Positions 45,071 to 54,389 are shown, numbered from the stretch's first letter. The stretch: DNA of 64,000 nt from Ornithinimicrobium tianjinense (GCF_014636495.1 NZ_BMEM01000001.1:1566471-1630470); one strand, 5' to 3'. The notes: generated by a model not told the origin, from the sequence alone. A program made the numbers and translations.

Positions 45071-45543
45071 TCGTCCTGACCGCCCGCCGGGCGGTGGTGG
45101 TGGGCGATGAGGGCCGCCAGGCGCGCGGCCTCCCGCTCGGCGCGCTGCCCGTCGGCCCGCTGGATCGCCATCACCGCGATCTCCTCCGTGTCGGTCAGCT
45201 CGAGCACCGCCCACGGTGCTCCCCCGGAGAAACCCACCCGCACGACCTGGGCCCAGTCGAGGTCGTGGGACCGCACGAGGTTGACCACCCTCAGCCCCTG
45301 CGGCGACGGCACCGCACGGATGACGGAGTAGCGCCACAGGAACGCCGCGGCGCCCACCCCGAAGAGGGCGATCGCCACTCGGTTGAGCAACGCCTGCCCC
45401 GCGGACGTGCCCAGCGTCACCGGCGACAGCACCGCCACGAGGACGAAGACGACCACGACCGCCACGGCGCACGCGCGGGCCACCCACGCCCCGGTCAGAG
45501 GGCGGAAGGTGTCGTACGCGCGCCGTGGGGTCGGGGAGGTCAT
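45067..45543 (-). CDS. PH-domain membrane protein
   Basis: This 158-residue protein has two N-terminal membrane helices (VARACAVAVVVVFVLVAVLS and LNRVAIALFGVGAAAFLW) followed by a bacterial PH-like domain (VRSHDLDWAQVVRVGFSGGAPWAVLEL), similar to the mycobacterial low-molecular-weight antigen 6 PH family. Function is unknown. ATG 45543 overlaps the ribM stop by 4 bases, so it is probably co-transcribed with the riboflavin transporter and subject to the same riboswitch. Confidence 0.82.
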   Translation of the reverse strand: MTSPTPRRAYDTFRPLTGAWVARACAVAVVVVFVLVAVLSPVTLGTSAGQALLNRVAIALFGVGAAAFLWRYSVIRAVPSPQGLRVVNLVRSHDLDWAQVVRVGFSGGAPWAVLELTDTEEIAVMAIQRADGQRAEREAARLAALIAHHHRPAGGQDD

Positions 45544-46262
45544 ACGGTCAGGCTACGGTCGTCGGCGAGCGACGGGCCGCCCCCGGTCGGGGCCTCGACC
45601 CGCGCCGCCCGCTTCCAGACGAAGAAGCCCCACAGGACGAAGGCGCCGTAGACGGCATACAGGACCGCCGAGGGGTAGAACCCGGAGTGCCACAGTAGCG
45701 GGACCCCGACGAGGTCGACGGCGATCCAGACCAGCCAGAAGTCCACCCAGCCGCGCGCCATCGCGTAGGTGGCCAGCATCGAGCCCACGAAGATCCACGC
45801 ATCGGTCCAGTAGTACCAGCGCGGCGCCTCCCAGTACGGACCGGAGCCGATCAGCGAGAAGACCCACTGGAGGATCACCACGAGGAGGGCGGCCACCACG
45901 AGGTAGGCCACCCGCTCGCGCGCGGTCGCCCAGCGCGGGGTGATGGCCGGGGCGTCCTTGGCGCGGCCCCGTCGCGAACGGTTCCACTCCGACCACCCGT
46001 AGAGGCTGGTCAGGATGAAGAACACCTGACGGGCGGCCTGCCCGACGAGCGTCTGGTCCTGGGGGTTGGTGAACCAGACCCCCATGAAGACGGTGAAGAG
46101 GAGCAGGTTGCCGACGATGCCGACGGGCCAGGCCCAGACCTTGCGGCGCATGCCCAGGATCGCCGAGGCCAGGCCGAAGGCGTTGCCGACGACCTCCCGC
46201 CACAGGATCGAGTGCTCACCGATGTGCAGCTGTGCGTTGAAGATGTCGTTCCAGACGTCCAC
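45540..46262 (-). CDS. ribM: PnuC-family riboflavin transporter RibM
   Basis: This 240-residue membrane protein belongs to the PnuC family, with about seven helices and the PnuC motif REVVGNAFGLASAILGMRRKVWAWPVG near the N-terminus, plus WTDAWIFVGSMLATY and a conserved WLVWIAVDLVGVPLLW. PnuC homologues import nicotinamide riboside, but those under an FMN riboswitch (RibM/PnuX) import riboflavin; the riboswitch just upstream makes that the better call. GTG 46262 has AAAGGA 7 bases upstream, so the longer open frame through the leader is not coding. Confidence 0.9.
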   Translation of the reverse strand: MDVWNDIFNAQLHIGEHSILWREVVGNAFGLASAILGMRRKVWAWPVGIVGNLLLFTVFMGVWFTNPQDQTLVGQAARQVFFILTSLYGWSEWNRSRRGRAKDAPAITPRWATARERVAYLVVAALLVVILQWVFSLIGSGPYWEAPRWYYWTDAWIFVGSMLATYAMARGWVDFWLVWIAVDLVGVPLLWHSGFYPSAVLYAVYGAFVLWGFFVWKRAARVEAPTGGGPSLADDRSLTV

Positions 46263-46302
46263 GACTTCATCCTTTGCGGATCGGGTGGCCAGGAACGAAG
46301 AG

Positions 46303-46332
46303 CCCCCGGCCACGAGGTGTGGGCGCCGGGGG
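46303..46332 (-). terminator. Attenuator hairpin in the ribM leader
   Basis: CCCCCGGC (46332-46325) pairs with GCCGGGGG (46310-46303) on the minus strand, then CTCTTCGTT. It lies between the FMN aptamer and ribM, where a riboswitch-controlled terminator is expected. Confidence 0.65.
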
Positions 46333-46422
46333 TTGTACGCGAAGCGTGTCGGGGTCGTCGACGACGGGACCGGGTATGCCGTCGCCGTCACCGTGGTCCT
46401 GCGTCGTCTGGGTGACGACCCG

Positions 46423-46546
46423 CGTGCTGCCTCCCATCCGGACTTTCACCGTCGGTCCTGGAGTTTCACCAGGTCAACCGCCGCTGGCTGCGGCCGGGTC
46501 GCGGACTGTCACCGCCGGCTCGGAATTGCACCGACCCCGGAGCACG
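46423..46546 (-). ncRNA. FMN riboswitch (RFN element)
   Basis: The minus strand carries the conserved RFN core. P1 pairs CGTGCT with AGCACG, and between them are GGGGTCGGTGCAATTCC, GAGCCGGCGGTGACAGTCC, GACCTGGTGAAACTCC and CGGTGAAAGTCCGGATGGGA, in the usual order of the class. FMN binding usually turns off downstream riboflavin genes. Here about 160 bases of leader, with a terminator-like hairpin, separate it from ribM. The region 46263-46569 holds only this leader. Confidence 0.95.
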
Positions 46547-46566
46547 TGTTGCATGTTGCATCGACC

Positions 46567-46572
46567 ATCTTA
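46567..46572 (-). promoter_or_regulatory. Candidate -10 box for the FMN riboswitch transcript
   Basis: TAAGAT lies about 20 bases before the aptamer. Its first three bases are the TAA stop codon of rpe. Confidence 0.45.
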
Positions 46573-47247
46573 CGCCCGGTGCGCGTGCTCTCCCGCGAGC
46601 GCCCGCAGCTGGCCGATCCGGACGGGCACGTCCTCGGCCCCGTAGACCGCGGACCCGGCGACGAACACGTCGGCCCCGGCCTCGACGCACTGGCCGATCG
46701 TGTCCAGGGACACTCCCCCGTCCACCTGGATCCAGATCTCGCCACCGTGGCGCCTGACCGCCTCGCGCACCTCGCGGACCTTGGGCATCTGCTCGCTCAT
46801 GAAGGACTGTCCGCCGAAGCCGGGCTCGACCGTCATCACGAGCACCATGTCGACCTCTCTCAGCAGGTGCTCGTAGGGGGCGAAGTGCGTGCCGGGCTTC
46901 ACCGCGAACGCCGCGCGGGCGCCGGCGGCCCGGATCGCCCGCGCGGTCGCGACCGGGTCCTTGGCCGCCTCGACGTGGAAGGTCACGGACCGAGCACCCG
47001 CCTCGGCATAGCCCGGCGCCCACCTGTCAGGGTCCTCGATCATCAGGTGGCAGTCGAGCGGGACGGGACTGACGCGCGCCAGCGCCTCGACCACGGGCTG
47101 CCCCAGGGTGAGGTTGGGGACGAAGTGGTTGTCCATGACGTCGACGTGCGCCCAGTCGGCGTCCGAGATGCGCGCCAGCTCTCGCTCGAGGTTGGCGAAG
47201 TCGGCCGAGAGGATGGACGGGCTGATCTGCAGGTGCGGCTGCGGCAT
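46570..47247 (-). CDS. rpe: Ribulose-phosphate 3-epimerase
   Basis: Rpe interconverts ribulose 5-phosphate and xylulose 5-phosphate in the pentose phosphate pathway. The 225-residue barrel shows [12 protein letters not shown], the metal ligands in [12 protein letters not shown] and CHLMI, the second Asp in [10 protein letters not shown], and the phosphate loop [12 protein letters not shown] 47247 has TAGGGT 7 bases upstream, overlapping the rsmB stop codon, and no ribosome-binding site. It lies between rsmB and the FMN riboswitch. Confidence 0.98.
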   Translation of the reverse strand: MPQPHLQISPSILSADFANLERELARISDADWAHVDVMDNHFVPNLTLGQPVVEALARVSPVPLDCHLMIEDPDRWAPGYAEAGARSVTFHVEAAKDPVATARAIRAAGARAAFAVKPGTHFAPYEHLLREVDMVLVMTVEPGFGGQSFMSEQMPKVREVREAVRRHGGEIWIQVDGGVSLDTIGQCVEAGADVFVAGSAVYGAEDVPVRIGQLRALAGEHAHRA

Positions 47248-47254
47248 GGGCCTC

Positions 47255-47260
47255 ACCCTA
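47255..47260 (-). promoter_or_regulatory. Leaderless -10 box for rpe overlapping the rsmB stop
   Basis: TAGGGT lies 7 bases before ATG 47247; its TAG is the rsmB stop codon. Confidence 0.5.
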
Positions 47261-48871
47261 GGAGGTCGACGGCAGGCGTCGGCGCAGCAGCGCCACGAAC
47301 ATGCCGTCGGTGTCGTGGCGGTGCGACCAGAGCTGGGCCCACGGCTCGCCCTCGCCACCGGTCCCCGGCAGCGGGGTGCCGGAGCGGTCGCGCAGCAGCG
47401 GGCGGACGTCGAGCAGCTCGACGTCGTCACGACGCTTGAGCAGGTCGTTGACCACGAGGGTCGTCTCGCCGATGTGGGGCGAGCAGGTGGAGTAGGCGAC
47501 GAGGCCGCCGGGACGCACCGCCTCGACGGCGGAGTCGAGCAGCTCGCGCTGCAGCGGCCCCAGGCTGCTGAGGTCCTGCGGGGAGCGACGCCAGCGCGAC
47601 TCCGGCCGACGGCGCAGGGCGCCCAGGCCGGTGCAGGGGGCGTCCACGAGCACGCGGTCGTAGGCGCCCGGCTCCTGGGCGCCGACGTCACGTCCGTCGT
47701 CCACGGTCACCGCCACGCGGGCTCCGGCGTCCAGCGCGCCCTGCAGGGTATGCCGCACCAGCTCGGCCCGGTGCGGGGTCACCTCGTTGGCACGCAACGA
47801 CGCCCCGCGCTGCAGGGCGAGCGCCGCGAGCAGACCGGCCTTGCCGCCCGGTCCGGCGCACAGGTCCAGCCACCGCTCGTCACGCCCCTCCAGTGGCGCC
47901 TCGGCCAGCGCCAGGGTGAGCAGCTGGGACCCGGCGTCCTGCACGGCGGCGCGGCCGTCGCGGACCGAGGACAGGACCCCTGGGTCGCCGGCCGGCAACG
48001 ACCAGGCCGTGGGAGCCACCGGCGACGGGGTCGCTCCCGCCTCCTCGAGCGCGGCGTCGGCGACCAGACCCGGACGTGCCACCAGCGTCAGCGGACCGGG
48101 CGCGTTGTGCGCCGCCAGCAGCTCGGGGAGCTCGACGTCGGCCTGCTCGGCCGTGCTGCCGTGCGCGATCAGCGCGGCACGCAGGGCGCGGACGACCCAC
48201 TCGGGGTGCGAGTGCTCGAGCGCCAGTCGGGCCACGGGATCCCCGATCCCGGCCGTGACGGTCTCCACCCACTCCTCGCGGCTGCGCTCGCTCACCCGGC
48301 GCAGGACGGCGTTGACGAAACCGCCCGCCCCCTGGCTCACGTGCTGGCGGGCGAGCGCCACGGTGGCGCTCACGGCCGCGTGGTCCGGGACCCTCATCGC
48401 CAGCAGTTGGTGGGTGCCGAGCCGGAGCACGTCGCGCACGTGGCCGTCGACCTGGTCGGCCGGGCGGTCTGCCGCGGCCGAGAGGATCGCGTCGTAAAGG
48501 CCCTGCATCCGCAGCGTGCCGTAGACGAGCTCCGTCGCGAACGCGGCGTCCCGGCCCCGCAGCCTCGCCTCCCGGAGTGCCTTCGGGAGCTCGAGGTTGG
48601 CATACGCACCGTCCCGCTCGACCGCCCGCAGGACCAGGTAGGCCGTGTCCCTCGCCGGGTCGCCCCGCCGGGCACGCTCGGCGGGCCGCTGGGCCGAGCG
48701 CTGTCGCGGACCGCGCCGGGACCCGTCGCCACCGGCGCGTTCACCATGAGACCGCCCGTCTCCGCGGCCTCCGCCGCGCGCGCCCCCTGCGCGGCGCCCA
48801 CGATGCTGTCCGCCACGGTCCTGACCGCCACGCTCCTGACCGCCACGGCCGTCCCGACGCTCGTCAGACAA
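47258..48871 (-). CDS. rsmB: 16S rRNA (cytosine-C5) methyltransferase RsmB
   Basis: RsmB methylates C967 of 16S rRNA. After a disordered Arg/Gly-rich extension of about 75 residues, the protein has the NusB-like RNA-binding domain ([18 protein letters not shown]) and the methyltransferase domain with SAM loop [11 protein letters not shown], the DAPCTGLG cysteine motif and [11 protein letters not shown], the two catalytic cysteines. I place the start at TTG 48871, with AGGAGG 8 bases upstream and an 8-base overlap with fmt; no ATG or GTG in frame is as well placed. Length is 537 residues. Confidence 0.93.
   Translation of the reverse strand: MSDERRDGRGGQERGGQDRGGQHRGRRAGGARGGGRGDGRSHGERAGGDGSRRGPRQRSAQRPAERARRGDPARDTAYLVLRAVERDGAYANLELPKALREARLRGRDAAFATELVYGTLRMQGLYDAILSAAADRPADQVDGHVRDVLRLGTHQLLAMRVPDHAAVSATVALARQHVSQGAGGFVNAVLRRVSERSREEWVETVTAGIGDPVARLALEHSHPEWVVRALRAALIAHGSTAEQADVELPELLAAHNAPGPLTLVARPGLVADAALEEAGATPSPVAPTAWSLPAGDPGVLSSVRDGRAAVQDAGSQLLTLALAEAPLEGRDERWLDLCAGPGGKAGLLAALALQRGASLRANEVTPHRAELVRHTLQGALDAGARVAVTVDDGRDVGAQEPGAYDRVLVDAPCTGLGALRRRPESRWRRSPQDLSSLGPLQRELLDSAVEAVRPGGLVAYSTCSPHIGETTLVVNDLLKRRDDVELLDVRPLLRDRSGTPLPGTGGEGEPWAQLWSHRHDTDGMFVALLRRRLPSTS
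48796..48855 (-). repeat. Four imperfect 15-bp tandem repeats inside rsmB
   Basis: Units of CGCCACGGTCCTGAC type (plus strand) occupy 48796-48855, with the first copy most diverged. They encode the [16 protein letters not shown] repeat of the RsmB N-terminal extension. Confidence 0.8.
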
Positions 48872-49796
48872 CGCTCTCTCCCTCCTCGGGGCGCACGCCG
48901 CGCGCCCAGTCGGCCGCCGGCATCGGCTTCTTGCCGTGCGGCTGGACGACGCCCAGCCGCACCGGGCCGCTGCCCGTGCCCACGAGCACCTCGCGCTTGT
49001 CGGCGCGGATCTCGCCCGGAGCCAGCGCGAGGTCCTGCGTGGCGGGCACGACCTCGACGGGCTGCAGCTTGAGCCGCTCGCCCCGCCAGGTCGTCCAGGC
49101 ACCCGGCGCAGGCGTCGTGGCCCGCACCAGCCGGTCGACGGCGAAGGCCGGTCGCGCCCAGTCGACGCGAGCGTCATCGACCTCGAGCTTCGGTGCCAGG
49201 CTGACCCCCTCGGAGGGCTGCGGCTGGGCGACGAGCGTCCCCGCCTCCAGCCCGTCGAAGGTCGCGACGAGCAGACCGGCGCCCGCGTTCGCCAGGCGGC
49301 CGAGCAGGGCCCCGCTGGTGTCGTCCGCTCGCACCGTCTCCGTCAGGCGACCCAGCACGGGGCCGGTGTCCAGACCCTCCTCGAGCAGGAAGGTCACCGC
49401 CCCCGTGACGTCGTCCCCCGCCAGCACCGCGTGCTGGACCGGCGCTGCCCCGCGCCAGGCGGGGAGGAGGGAGAAGTGCAGGTTGACCCAGCCGTGGGGC
49501 GGCAGCACCAGCAGGGCCGGCGGCACGAGGGCGCCGTAGGCCACGACAGCGCAGCCCTGCGCCCCCAGCGCCGCGATCTCCTCGCTGACTCCTGGGGCAC
49601 CGAGACGCTCCGGTGCGAGCACCGGCACCCCGGCCGCCTCGGCGACCTCGCGCACCGGCGACGGGCGCGACCGCCGTCCCCGACCGGCGCGGGCGTCGGG
49701 ACGGGTCAGCACACCGACGACCTCATGGTCGGAGGCCAGCAGCGCCTCCAGCGAAGGGACGGCCACCTCGGGCGTCCCGGCGAACAGCACCTTCAC
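48864..49796 (-). CDS. fmt: Methionyl-tRNA formyltransferase
   Basis: Fmt formylates initiator Met-tRNA using 10-formyl-tetrahydrofolate. The 310-residue protein begins [17 protein letters not shown], has the folate site [21 protein letters not shown] with catalytic Asn, His and the downstream Asp in EEGLDTGP, and the C-terminal OB-fold. GTG 49796 has GGAGG 6 bases upstream. It leads into rsmB with an 8-base overlap, the standard fmt-rsmB pair. The peptide ABC operon lies upstream, ended by a hairpin. Confidence 0.97.
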   Translation of the reverse strand: MKVLFAGTPEVAVPSLEALLASDHEVVGVLTRPDARAGRGRRSRPSPVREVAEAAGVPVLAPERLGAPGVSEEIAALGAQGCAVVAYGALVPPALLVLPPHGWVNLHFSLLPAWRGAAPVQHAVLAGDDVTGAVTFLLEEGLDTGPVLGRLTETVRADDTSGALLGRLANAGAGLLVATFDGLEAGTLVAQPQPSEGVSLAPKLEVDDARVDWARPAFAVDRLVRATTPAPGAWTTWRGERLKLQPVEVVPATQDLALAPGEIRADKREVLVGTGSGPVRLGVVQPHGKKPMPAADWARGVRPEEGESVV

Positions 49797-49844
49797 GTCA
49801 TACCTCCAGGTCCATCATCGCGCCTCCGGCCTCCGCGCACGCCA

Positions 49845-49876
49845 CGGCGGCCCGCACCCGTGGGGTGGGGCCGCCG
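49845..49876 (-). terminator. Terminator after the peptide ABC operon
   Basis: CGGCGGCCC (49845-49853) pairs with GGGCCGCCG (49868-49876) in the gap between the fused ATPase gene and fmt. No U tract follows. Confidence 0.5.
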
Positions 49877-49893
49877 GACGGGGAGGCCGAGGG

Positions 49894-51693
49894 TCAGAGC
49901 GTGTCTGCCTCGCCCGAGATCGACTCACGGAAGGCGGAGGGGTCGTCCAGGTGCAGCTCGACGACCTCCTCACCCTGGGCCCGCAGCAGCTCGTGGCGCT
50001 CGCGGCGCCGACGACCCTGCTCGATCGGGTCCGGGACGGGAGCCGCCGCGATCAGCCGTTGGGTGTACTCCTCCTGCGGGTTCTCCATGATCTGCTCGCG
50101 CGGGCCGGCCTCGACGACCTTGCCGTTCTGGAGCACGACGACCTTGTGGGCCAGCAGGTCGATGACCGCCAGGTCGTGGCTGATGAACAGGCAGGCGAAC
50201 CCGAACTGCTCCTGCAGCTCGGAGAAGATCTTCAGCACGCGCGCCTGGACGGAGACGTCCAGGGCCGAGGTCGGCTCGTCGGCGACCAGCAGCTCGGGGT
50301 CGAGGGTGAGCGCCCGCGCCACGCAGATACGCTGGCGCTGACCGCCCGAGACCTCGTGCGGGTAGCGGTTGTAGACCTCGCGCGGCAGCTGGACGGCGTC
50401 GAGGAGCTCGTAGACCTTGTCCTGGCGCGACTTCCGGTCGCCGATGCCGTGCACGACCATCGGCTCGGCGATGCAGTCACCGATGGGCAGACGCGGGTTG
50501 AGCGAGGCCGCCGGGTCCTGGAAGACGACGCCGATGCGCTTGCGCAGGCCCTTGAGCTGCTTGCGGTTCATCCTGGTGATGTCCTCGCCCAGCAGGCGGA
50601 ACTCGCCACCGGCGGCCGGGATGAGGCCCAGGGCACAGCGCCCGATGGTCGACTTGCCCGAGCCGGACTCGCCCACCAGACCGACGATCTCGCCCTTGCG
50701 CACCGTGAAGCTCACGTCGTCGACCGCGCGGAACGGCGCCTTGCCCAGACGCTGGTACTCGATGACGAGGTTCTTCAGCTCGATGGCGAGGGGTGCGGTC
50801 TCGTCGACCTCCTCGCGCACGCTGATGCCCATCTGGCCACGGCCGGCACCCATGCGCGGCACCGAGCCGAGCAGCATCTTGGTGTAGTCGTGCTGCGGGC
50901 GCAGCAGGACCTCCTCGACGGTGCCCCGCTCGACGATCTCGCCCTTGAACATGACGGCGACGCGGTCGGCCATGTCGGCGACCACGCCCATGTTGTGGGT
51001 GATGAGCAGGATGCCGGTGTTGAGCTTGTCCTTGAGGGAGCGCAGCAGGTCGAGGATGTCGGCCTGGACGGTCACGTCGAGGGCGGTCGTGGGCTCGTCG
51101 GCGATGATGACCTTCGGGTCGCAGCTGATCGCCATCGCGATGACGACACGCTGGCGCTGACCGCCGGAGAGCTCGTGGGGGTACTTGGCCATCTGGCGCT
51201 CGGGCTCCGGGATGCCGACCATGCCGAGCAGCTCGACCGCCCGGTCGACGGCCGCCTGCCCACGCGCGACACCGTGCAGCTCCATGGACTCGACCATCTG
51301 CGTGCCGATGGTGAGCACCGGGTTGAGCGCGGTCATCGGCTCCTGGAAGACCATCGCCACGTCGTTGCCGCGAAGGCGACGCATGGTCCGCTCGGAGAGT
51401 CGCCCCACGTCCTTGCCCGCGACGTTGACCACGCCGCCGATGCGGGCGTTGCGCGGCAGCAGGCGCATCGCGGTCATCGAGGTGACGGACTTGCCCGATC
51501 CGGACTCGCCCACGAGCGCCACGACCTCGCCGGGCCGCACGCGCAGGTCGACGCCCTTGACGGCGTGCACGCTGCCGAACTCGGTCTTGAAGCGGACGTC
51601 GACGTCGTCGAAGGAGAGGACGACCTCCTCACCGTCCAGCGGGGTCCCCGAGCCGGTGAAGATCTGGTCCTGGTCGTTCTGGAATGTCGTCAT
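49894..51693 (-). CDS. Oligopeptide/dipeptide ABC importer, fused double ATPase (DppD-DppF type)
   Basis: This 599-residue protein joins two ABC ATPase domains that are usually separate (OppD and OppF). Each has Walker A GESGSGKS, signature LSGGQRQR or VSGGQRQR and a Walker B ending DEPT. Both carry the peptide/nickel-specific C-terminal extension (the RPQHDYTKMLLGSVP and NPQEEYTQRLIAAAP segments). Both sites look catalytically intact. ATG 51693 overlaps the upstream permease stop by one base. It powers the permeases encoded just upstream. Confidence 0.95.
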   Translation of the reverse strand: MTTFQNDQDQIFTGSGTPLDGEEVVLSFDDVDVRFKTEFGSVHAVKGVDLRVRPGEVVALVGESGSGKSVTSMTAMRLLPRNARIGGVVNVAGKDVGRLSERTMRRLRGNDVAMVFQEPMTALNPVLTIGTQMVESMELHGVARGQAAVDRAVELLGMVGIPEPERQMAKYPHELSGGQRQRVVIAMAISCDPKVIIADEPTTALDVTVQADILDLLRSLKDKLNTGILLITHNMGVVADMADRVAVMFKGEIVERGTVEEVLLRPQHDYTKMLLGSVPRMGAGRGQMGISVREEVDETAPLAIELKNLVIEYQRLGKAPFRAVDDVSFTVRKGEIVGLVGESGSGKSTIGRCALGLIPAAGGEFRLLGEDITRMNRKQLKGLRKRIGVVFQDPAASLNPRLPIGDCIAEPMVVHGIGDRKSRQDKVYELLDAVQLPREVYNRYPHEVSGGQRQRICVARALTLDPELLVADEPTSALDVSVQARVLKIFSELQEQFGFACLFISHDLAVIDLLAHKVVVLQNGKVVEAGPREQIMENPQEEYTQRLIAAAPVPDPIEQGRRRRERHELLRAQGEEVVELHLDDPSAFRESISGEADTL

Positions 51694-52754
51694 CAGTCGG
51701 CGGTCCTGTTCTGGCGGGGGTCGAAGGCGTCACGGAGGCCGTCGCCCAGGAAGTTCACGGCCAGCGCGATGGCCAGGATGATCATGCCCGGCCACCAGAA
51801 GAGCCACGGCCGCGACTGGAAGCTGTTCTGGTAGGTGGAGATCAGCAGTCCGAGCGAGGTGTCGGGCGCACGCACGCCCCAGCCGAGGAAGGACAGCGCC
51901 GACTCGGTGAGGATCGTGGCGGCGATGGCCAGCGTGGCGCTGACGATGATCGTGCCGATCGTGTTGGGCAGGATGTGCTTGAAGATGATGCGTCCGGAGC
52001 CCGTCCCGATGGCCTCGGCGGCCGTGACGAACTCGCGCTCGCGCAGCGAGAGCACCTCACCGCGCACGAGCCGCGCCAGGCCGGTCCAGCCGATGACGGA
52101 CAGGAGGAAGGCCAGGGGCCAGATCCCGCCGTTGGCCATCTTGCCGAACACCGCCGCGAGGACCAGGGCCGGGATGACGATGAACAGGTCGGTGATGCGC
52201 ATCAGGATCGACTCGATCCAGCCGCGGTAGTAGCCGGCGACCGCGCCGATGATGGTGCCGAGGATCGTGGAGAACAACCCGACGGTGAAGGCGACGATGA
52301 GGGACCGCTGCGTCCCGCGCATCGTGAGGGCGAAGTAGTCCTTGCCGGCGTTGTCCTGGCCGAACGGGTGCTCGCCCGCCGAGAACGGCCACAGCTGCAG
52401 GGTGGGACGGCCGCGGTCGATGTTGAGACCGCCGCGCCAGTAGTCCTTGTCCCACCAGCCCGGGATCCAGCCGTAGCCGATGGAGGTGAAGGCGAAGATG
52501 GTGATGAAGATGAGGACAGCCAGGGAGACCATGGCGCCACGGTGGCGGATGAACCGCCGCCGCACGAGCTGGCCCTGGGAGTAGGACTTCTGGCTCAGGT
52601 CGAGCTGCTTCTCCACGGAGAAGGTCTCCGTCTGGGGGGCGTCCTTGTCCTGCTGAGCGGGGATCGGGGACAGTCCCTCGCGCCCGGACCCCGGCTCCTG
52701 CGGAAGATCCTGGTCGGGGCGGTCGTCGCCGGGGGTGATCGGCCTGTCGTTCAT
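51693..52754 (-). CDS. Peptide ABC importer permease (OppC/DppC type)
   Basis: This 353-residue permease has a long polar N-terminus of about 70 residues, one helix (GAMVSLAVLIFITIFAFTSIGY), a loop, and five further helices. The ATPase-contact EAA motif is EFVTAAEAIGTGSGRIIFKHILPN, and DTSLGLLI marks the OppC C-terminal region. Length is normal for the type. It is 55 bases after the OppB gene and overlaps the ATPase gene by one base. Confidence 0.95.
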   Translation of the reverse strand: MNDRPITPGDDRPDQDLPQEPGSGREGLSPIPAQQDKDAPQTETFSVEKQLDLSQKSYSQGQLVRRRFIRHRGAMVSLAVLIFITIFAFTSIGYGWIPGWWDKDYWRGGLNIDRGRPTLQLWPFSAGEHPFGQDNAGKDYFALTMRGTQRSLIVAFTVGLFSTILGTIIGAVAGYYRGWIESILMRITDLFIVIPALVLAAVFGKMANGGIWPLAFLLSVIGWTGLARLVRGEVLSLREREFVTAAEAIGTGSGRIIFKHILPNTIGTIIVSATLAIAATILTESALSFLGWGVRAPDTSLGLLISTYQNSFQSRPWLFWWPGMIILAIALAVNFLGDGLRDAFDPRQNRTAD

Positions 52755-52809
52755 CGGTCAGTCCTTGGGGTGTGTGCGTGCTGGTGGGAGCTCGGGGTCA
52801 TCTCGGAGC

Positions 52810-54330
52810 TCACCTGCGGATGCGCGGGTCGAGGAAGGCGTAGGCGATGTCCGCCAGCATGTTCATCAGCACGGCAGCCCCGCCGGCGACGAGGTAGTAG
52901 CCCATGACGGGGCCCGGGTCCACCTTGTTGAGCCCGTCGCGGAACATGGCCCCCAGACCCTTCCAGCCGAAGATCGACTCGGTGATGACCGCACCGCCCA
53001 GCAGCGCGGCGAAGTCGAACGCCACAATGGTGGTGATGGGGATCAGCGCGTTGCGCAGCGCGTGCTTGGTGTAGACGACGCGGTCCGAGAGGCCCTTGGA
53101 GCGGGCGGTGCGGATGTAGTCCTGGTTGATGGTCTCCAGCATCGAGGCGCGCGTGTAACGGCTGTAGCCGGCGATCGAGATCACGGTCAGCACGATGGTG
53201 GGCAGGATCAGCTGCACGCCCCAGTCGAAGATCTCTGCCCAGAAGGTGCCCTCGAACTCCGGGATCCCCGAACCGATCGTCGAGATCGGGCGCGGCTTGA
53301 TCTCCAGGAACGCCCCCCAGTTGCGCAGCAGCCGGTCCATGAAGACGAGGAACGCGAAGCCGAGACCGGTCCCGATCGTGACGTAGGCGGCGGTCTTCCG
53401 CTCGAACCCCCCGAGGAACCAGCCGATCGCCCCGGAGACCACCACGGTCACCGCGATGAGCGCGAGGATGACCCACCAGTTCGCGGGGTCCACCATGATC
53501 GGGGCGGTGACGAAGTAGGCGACGATGCCCACCGCGACCGTCACCAGCCCGGCGATCGTGATCTTGCGCTGGGACAGGCCCACCGTCATGGTCAGGAAGA
53601 AGCCCAGGGCCAGCAGGCCACCGAGGATGATCAGCGGCAGGCCGAGAGCCGGCTTGCGCCACCAGCCCACGCTGTCGAAGGCAAACACGACCCCGAAGAC
53701 GACGGCCGCCGTCACCAGGAAGGTCACCGCCTGCCGGCGGATGTCGCCGCCGAGGACCGAGGCGACGAGCAGCGCGAAGACCAGCGCGATCACCGCCATG
53801 GCTGTGGTCGACAGGGCTGGGTCCGCGATCCAGTTGTTGAAACGGATGGCGCCGAAGTCCTTGAGGAGGACGGCCGCCCAGAAGACCGGCAGGGAGAAGA
53901 ACAGGAAGGCGGCGAAGGTCACGGTGTAGTCGAACCCGGAGTACTGCCGGATGGCGGTCAGCACACCCAGGGCGATACCGATGACGATCGCCAGCACCAC
54001 CGAGATGGAGACCAGACGGAGGCTGGCACCGGCAGCGTTGACCAGCATGGAGTTGATGTTGGCGCCGTTGGATGCCTGCCCGAGGTCGCAGGCCAGCACC
54101 AGGCACTTGCTCGCGCCGGCCAGCCAGGTCAGGTAGCGCTGGTACCACGGGAGGTCGAGGTTCATGTTCTCGATGCGCGCCTGCATGAGCTGCTCGCGGT
54201 TCTCGGCGCGGCTCTCACGCAGGTCTGCCAACGGGTCGCCGGCGTTGATCGTCGCGAAGAACATCAACGCAGAACCCATCAGCAGGACCACCAAGGAGAT
54301 GGCGATCCTTCGGAGTACGAACTGAAGCAC
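52810..54330 (-). CDS. Peptide ABC importer permease (OppB/DppB type), enlarged
   Basis: At 506 residues this is far longer than the usual 310-340 of OppB. The N-terminus (LQFVLRRIAISLVVLLMGS) and the C-terminal permease core with EAA motif (DYIRTARSKGLSDRVVYTKHALRN, about 404-427) are typical. Between them, roughly residues 165-345, lie five or six additional hydrophobic segments. GTG 54330 has GGAAGG 10 bases upstream; the earlier open frame is leader. The gene follows the substrate-binding protein after a terminator-like hairpin. Confidence 0.92.
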   Translation of the reverse strand: MLQFVLRRIAISLVVLLMGSALMFFATINAGDPLADLRESRAENREQLMQARIENMNLDLPWYQRYLTWLAGASKCLVLACDLGQASNGANINSMLVNAAGASLRLVSISVVLAIVIGIALGVLTAIRQYSGFDYTVTFAAFLFFSLPVFWAAVLLKDFGAIRFNNWIADPALSTTAMAVIALVFALLVASVLGGDIRRQAVTFLVTAAVVFGVVFAFDSVGWWRKPALGLPLIILGGLLALGFFLTMTVGLSQRKITIAGLVTVAVGIVAYFVTAPIMVDPANWWVILALIAVTVVVSGAIGWFLGGFERKTAAYVTIGTGLGFAFLVFMDRLLRNWGAFLEIKPRPISTIGSGIPEFEGTFWAEIFDWGVQLILPTIVLTVISIAGYSRYTRASMLETINQDYIRTARSKGLSDRVVYTKHALRNALIPITTIVAFDFAALLGGAVITESIFGWKGLGAMFRDGLNKVDPGPVMGYYLVAGGAAVLMNMLADIAYAFLDPRIRR

Positions 54331-54383
54331 GGGAAAAATACCTTCCTGAGGAAGCCACGGCGACGTGGCTCGGTTGCCGGGAG

Positions 54384-54389
54384 ACTCTA
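54384..54389 (-). promoter_or_regulatory. Weak candidate -10 box before the OppB gene
   Basis: TAGAGT lies about 55 bases before GTG 54330. The -35 region is poor, so the permease genes may depend mainly on readthrough from the binding-protein gene. The remaining 54331-54587 interval has only this and the hairpin. Confidence 0.25.

Noticed and set aside
48796-48855. Short repeats that might be a CRISPR remnant
   Set aside because: Units are contiguous 15-mers in frame within rsmB, with no spacers and no cas genes.
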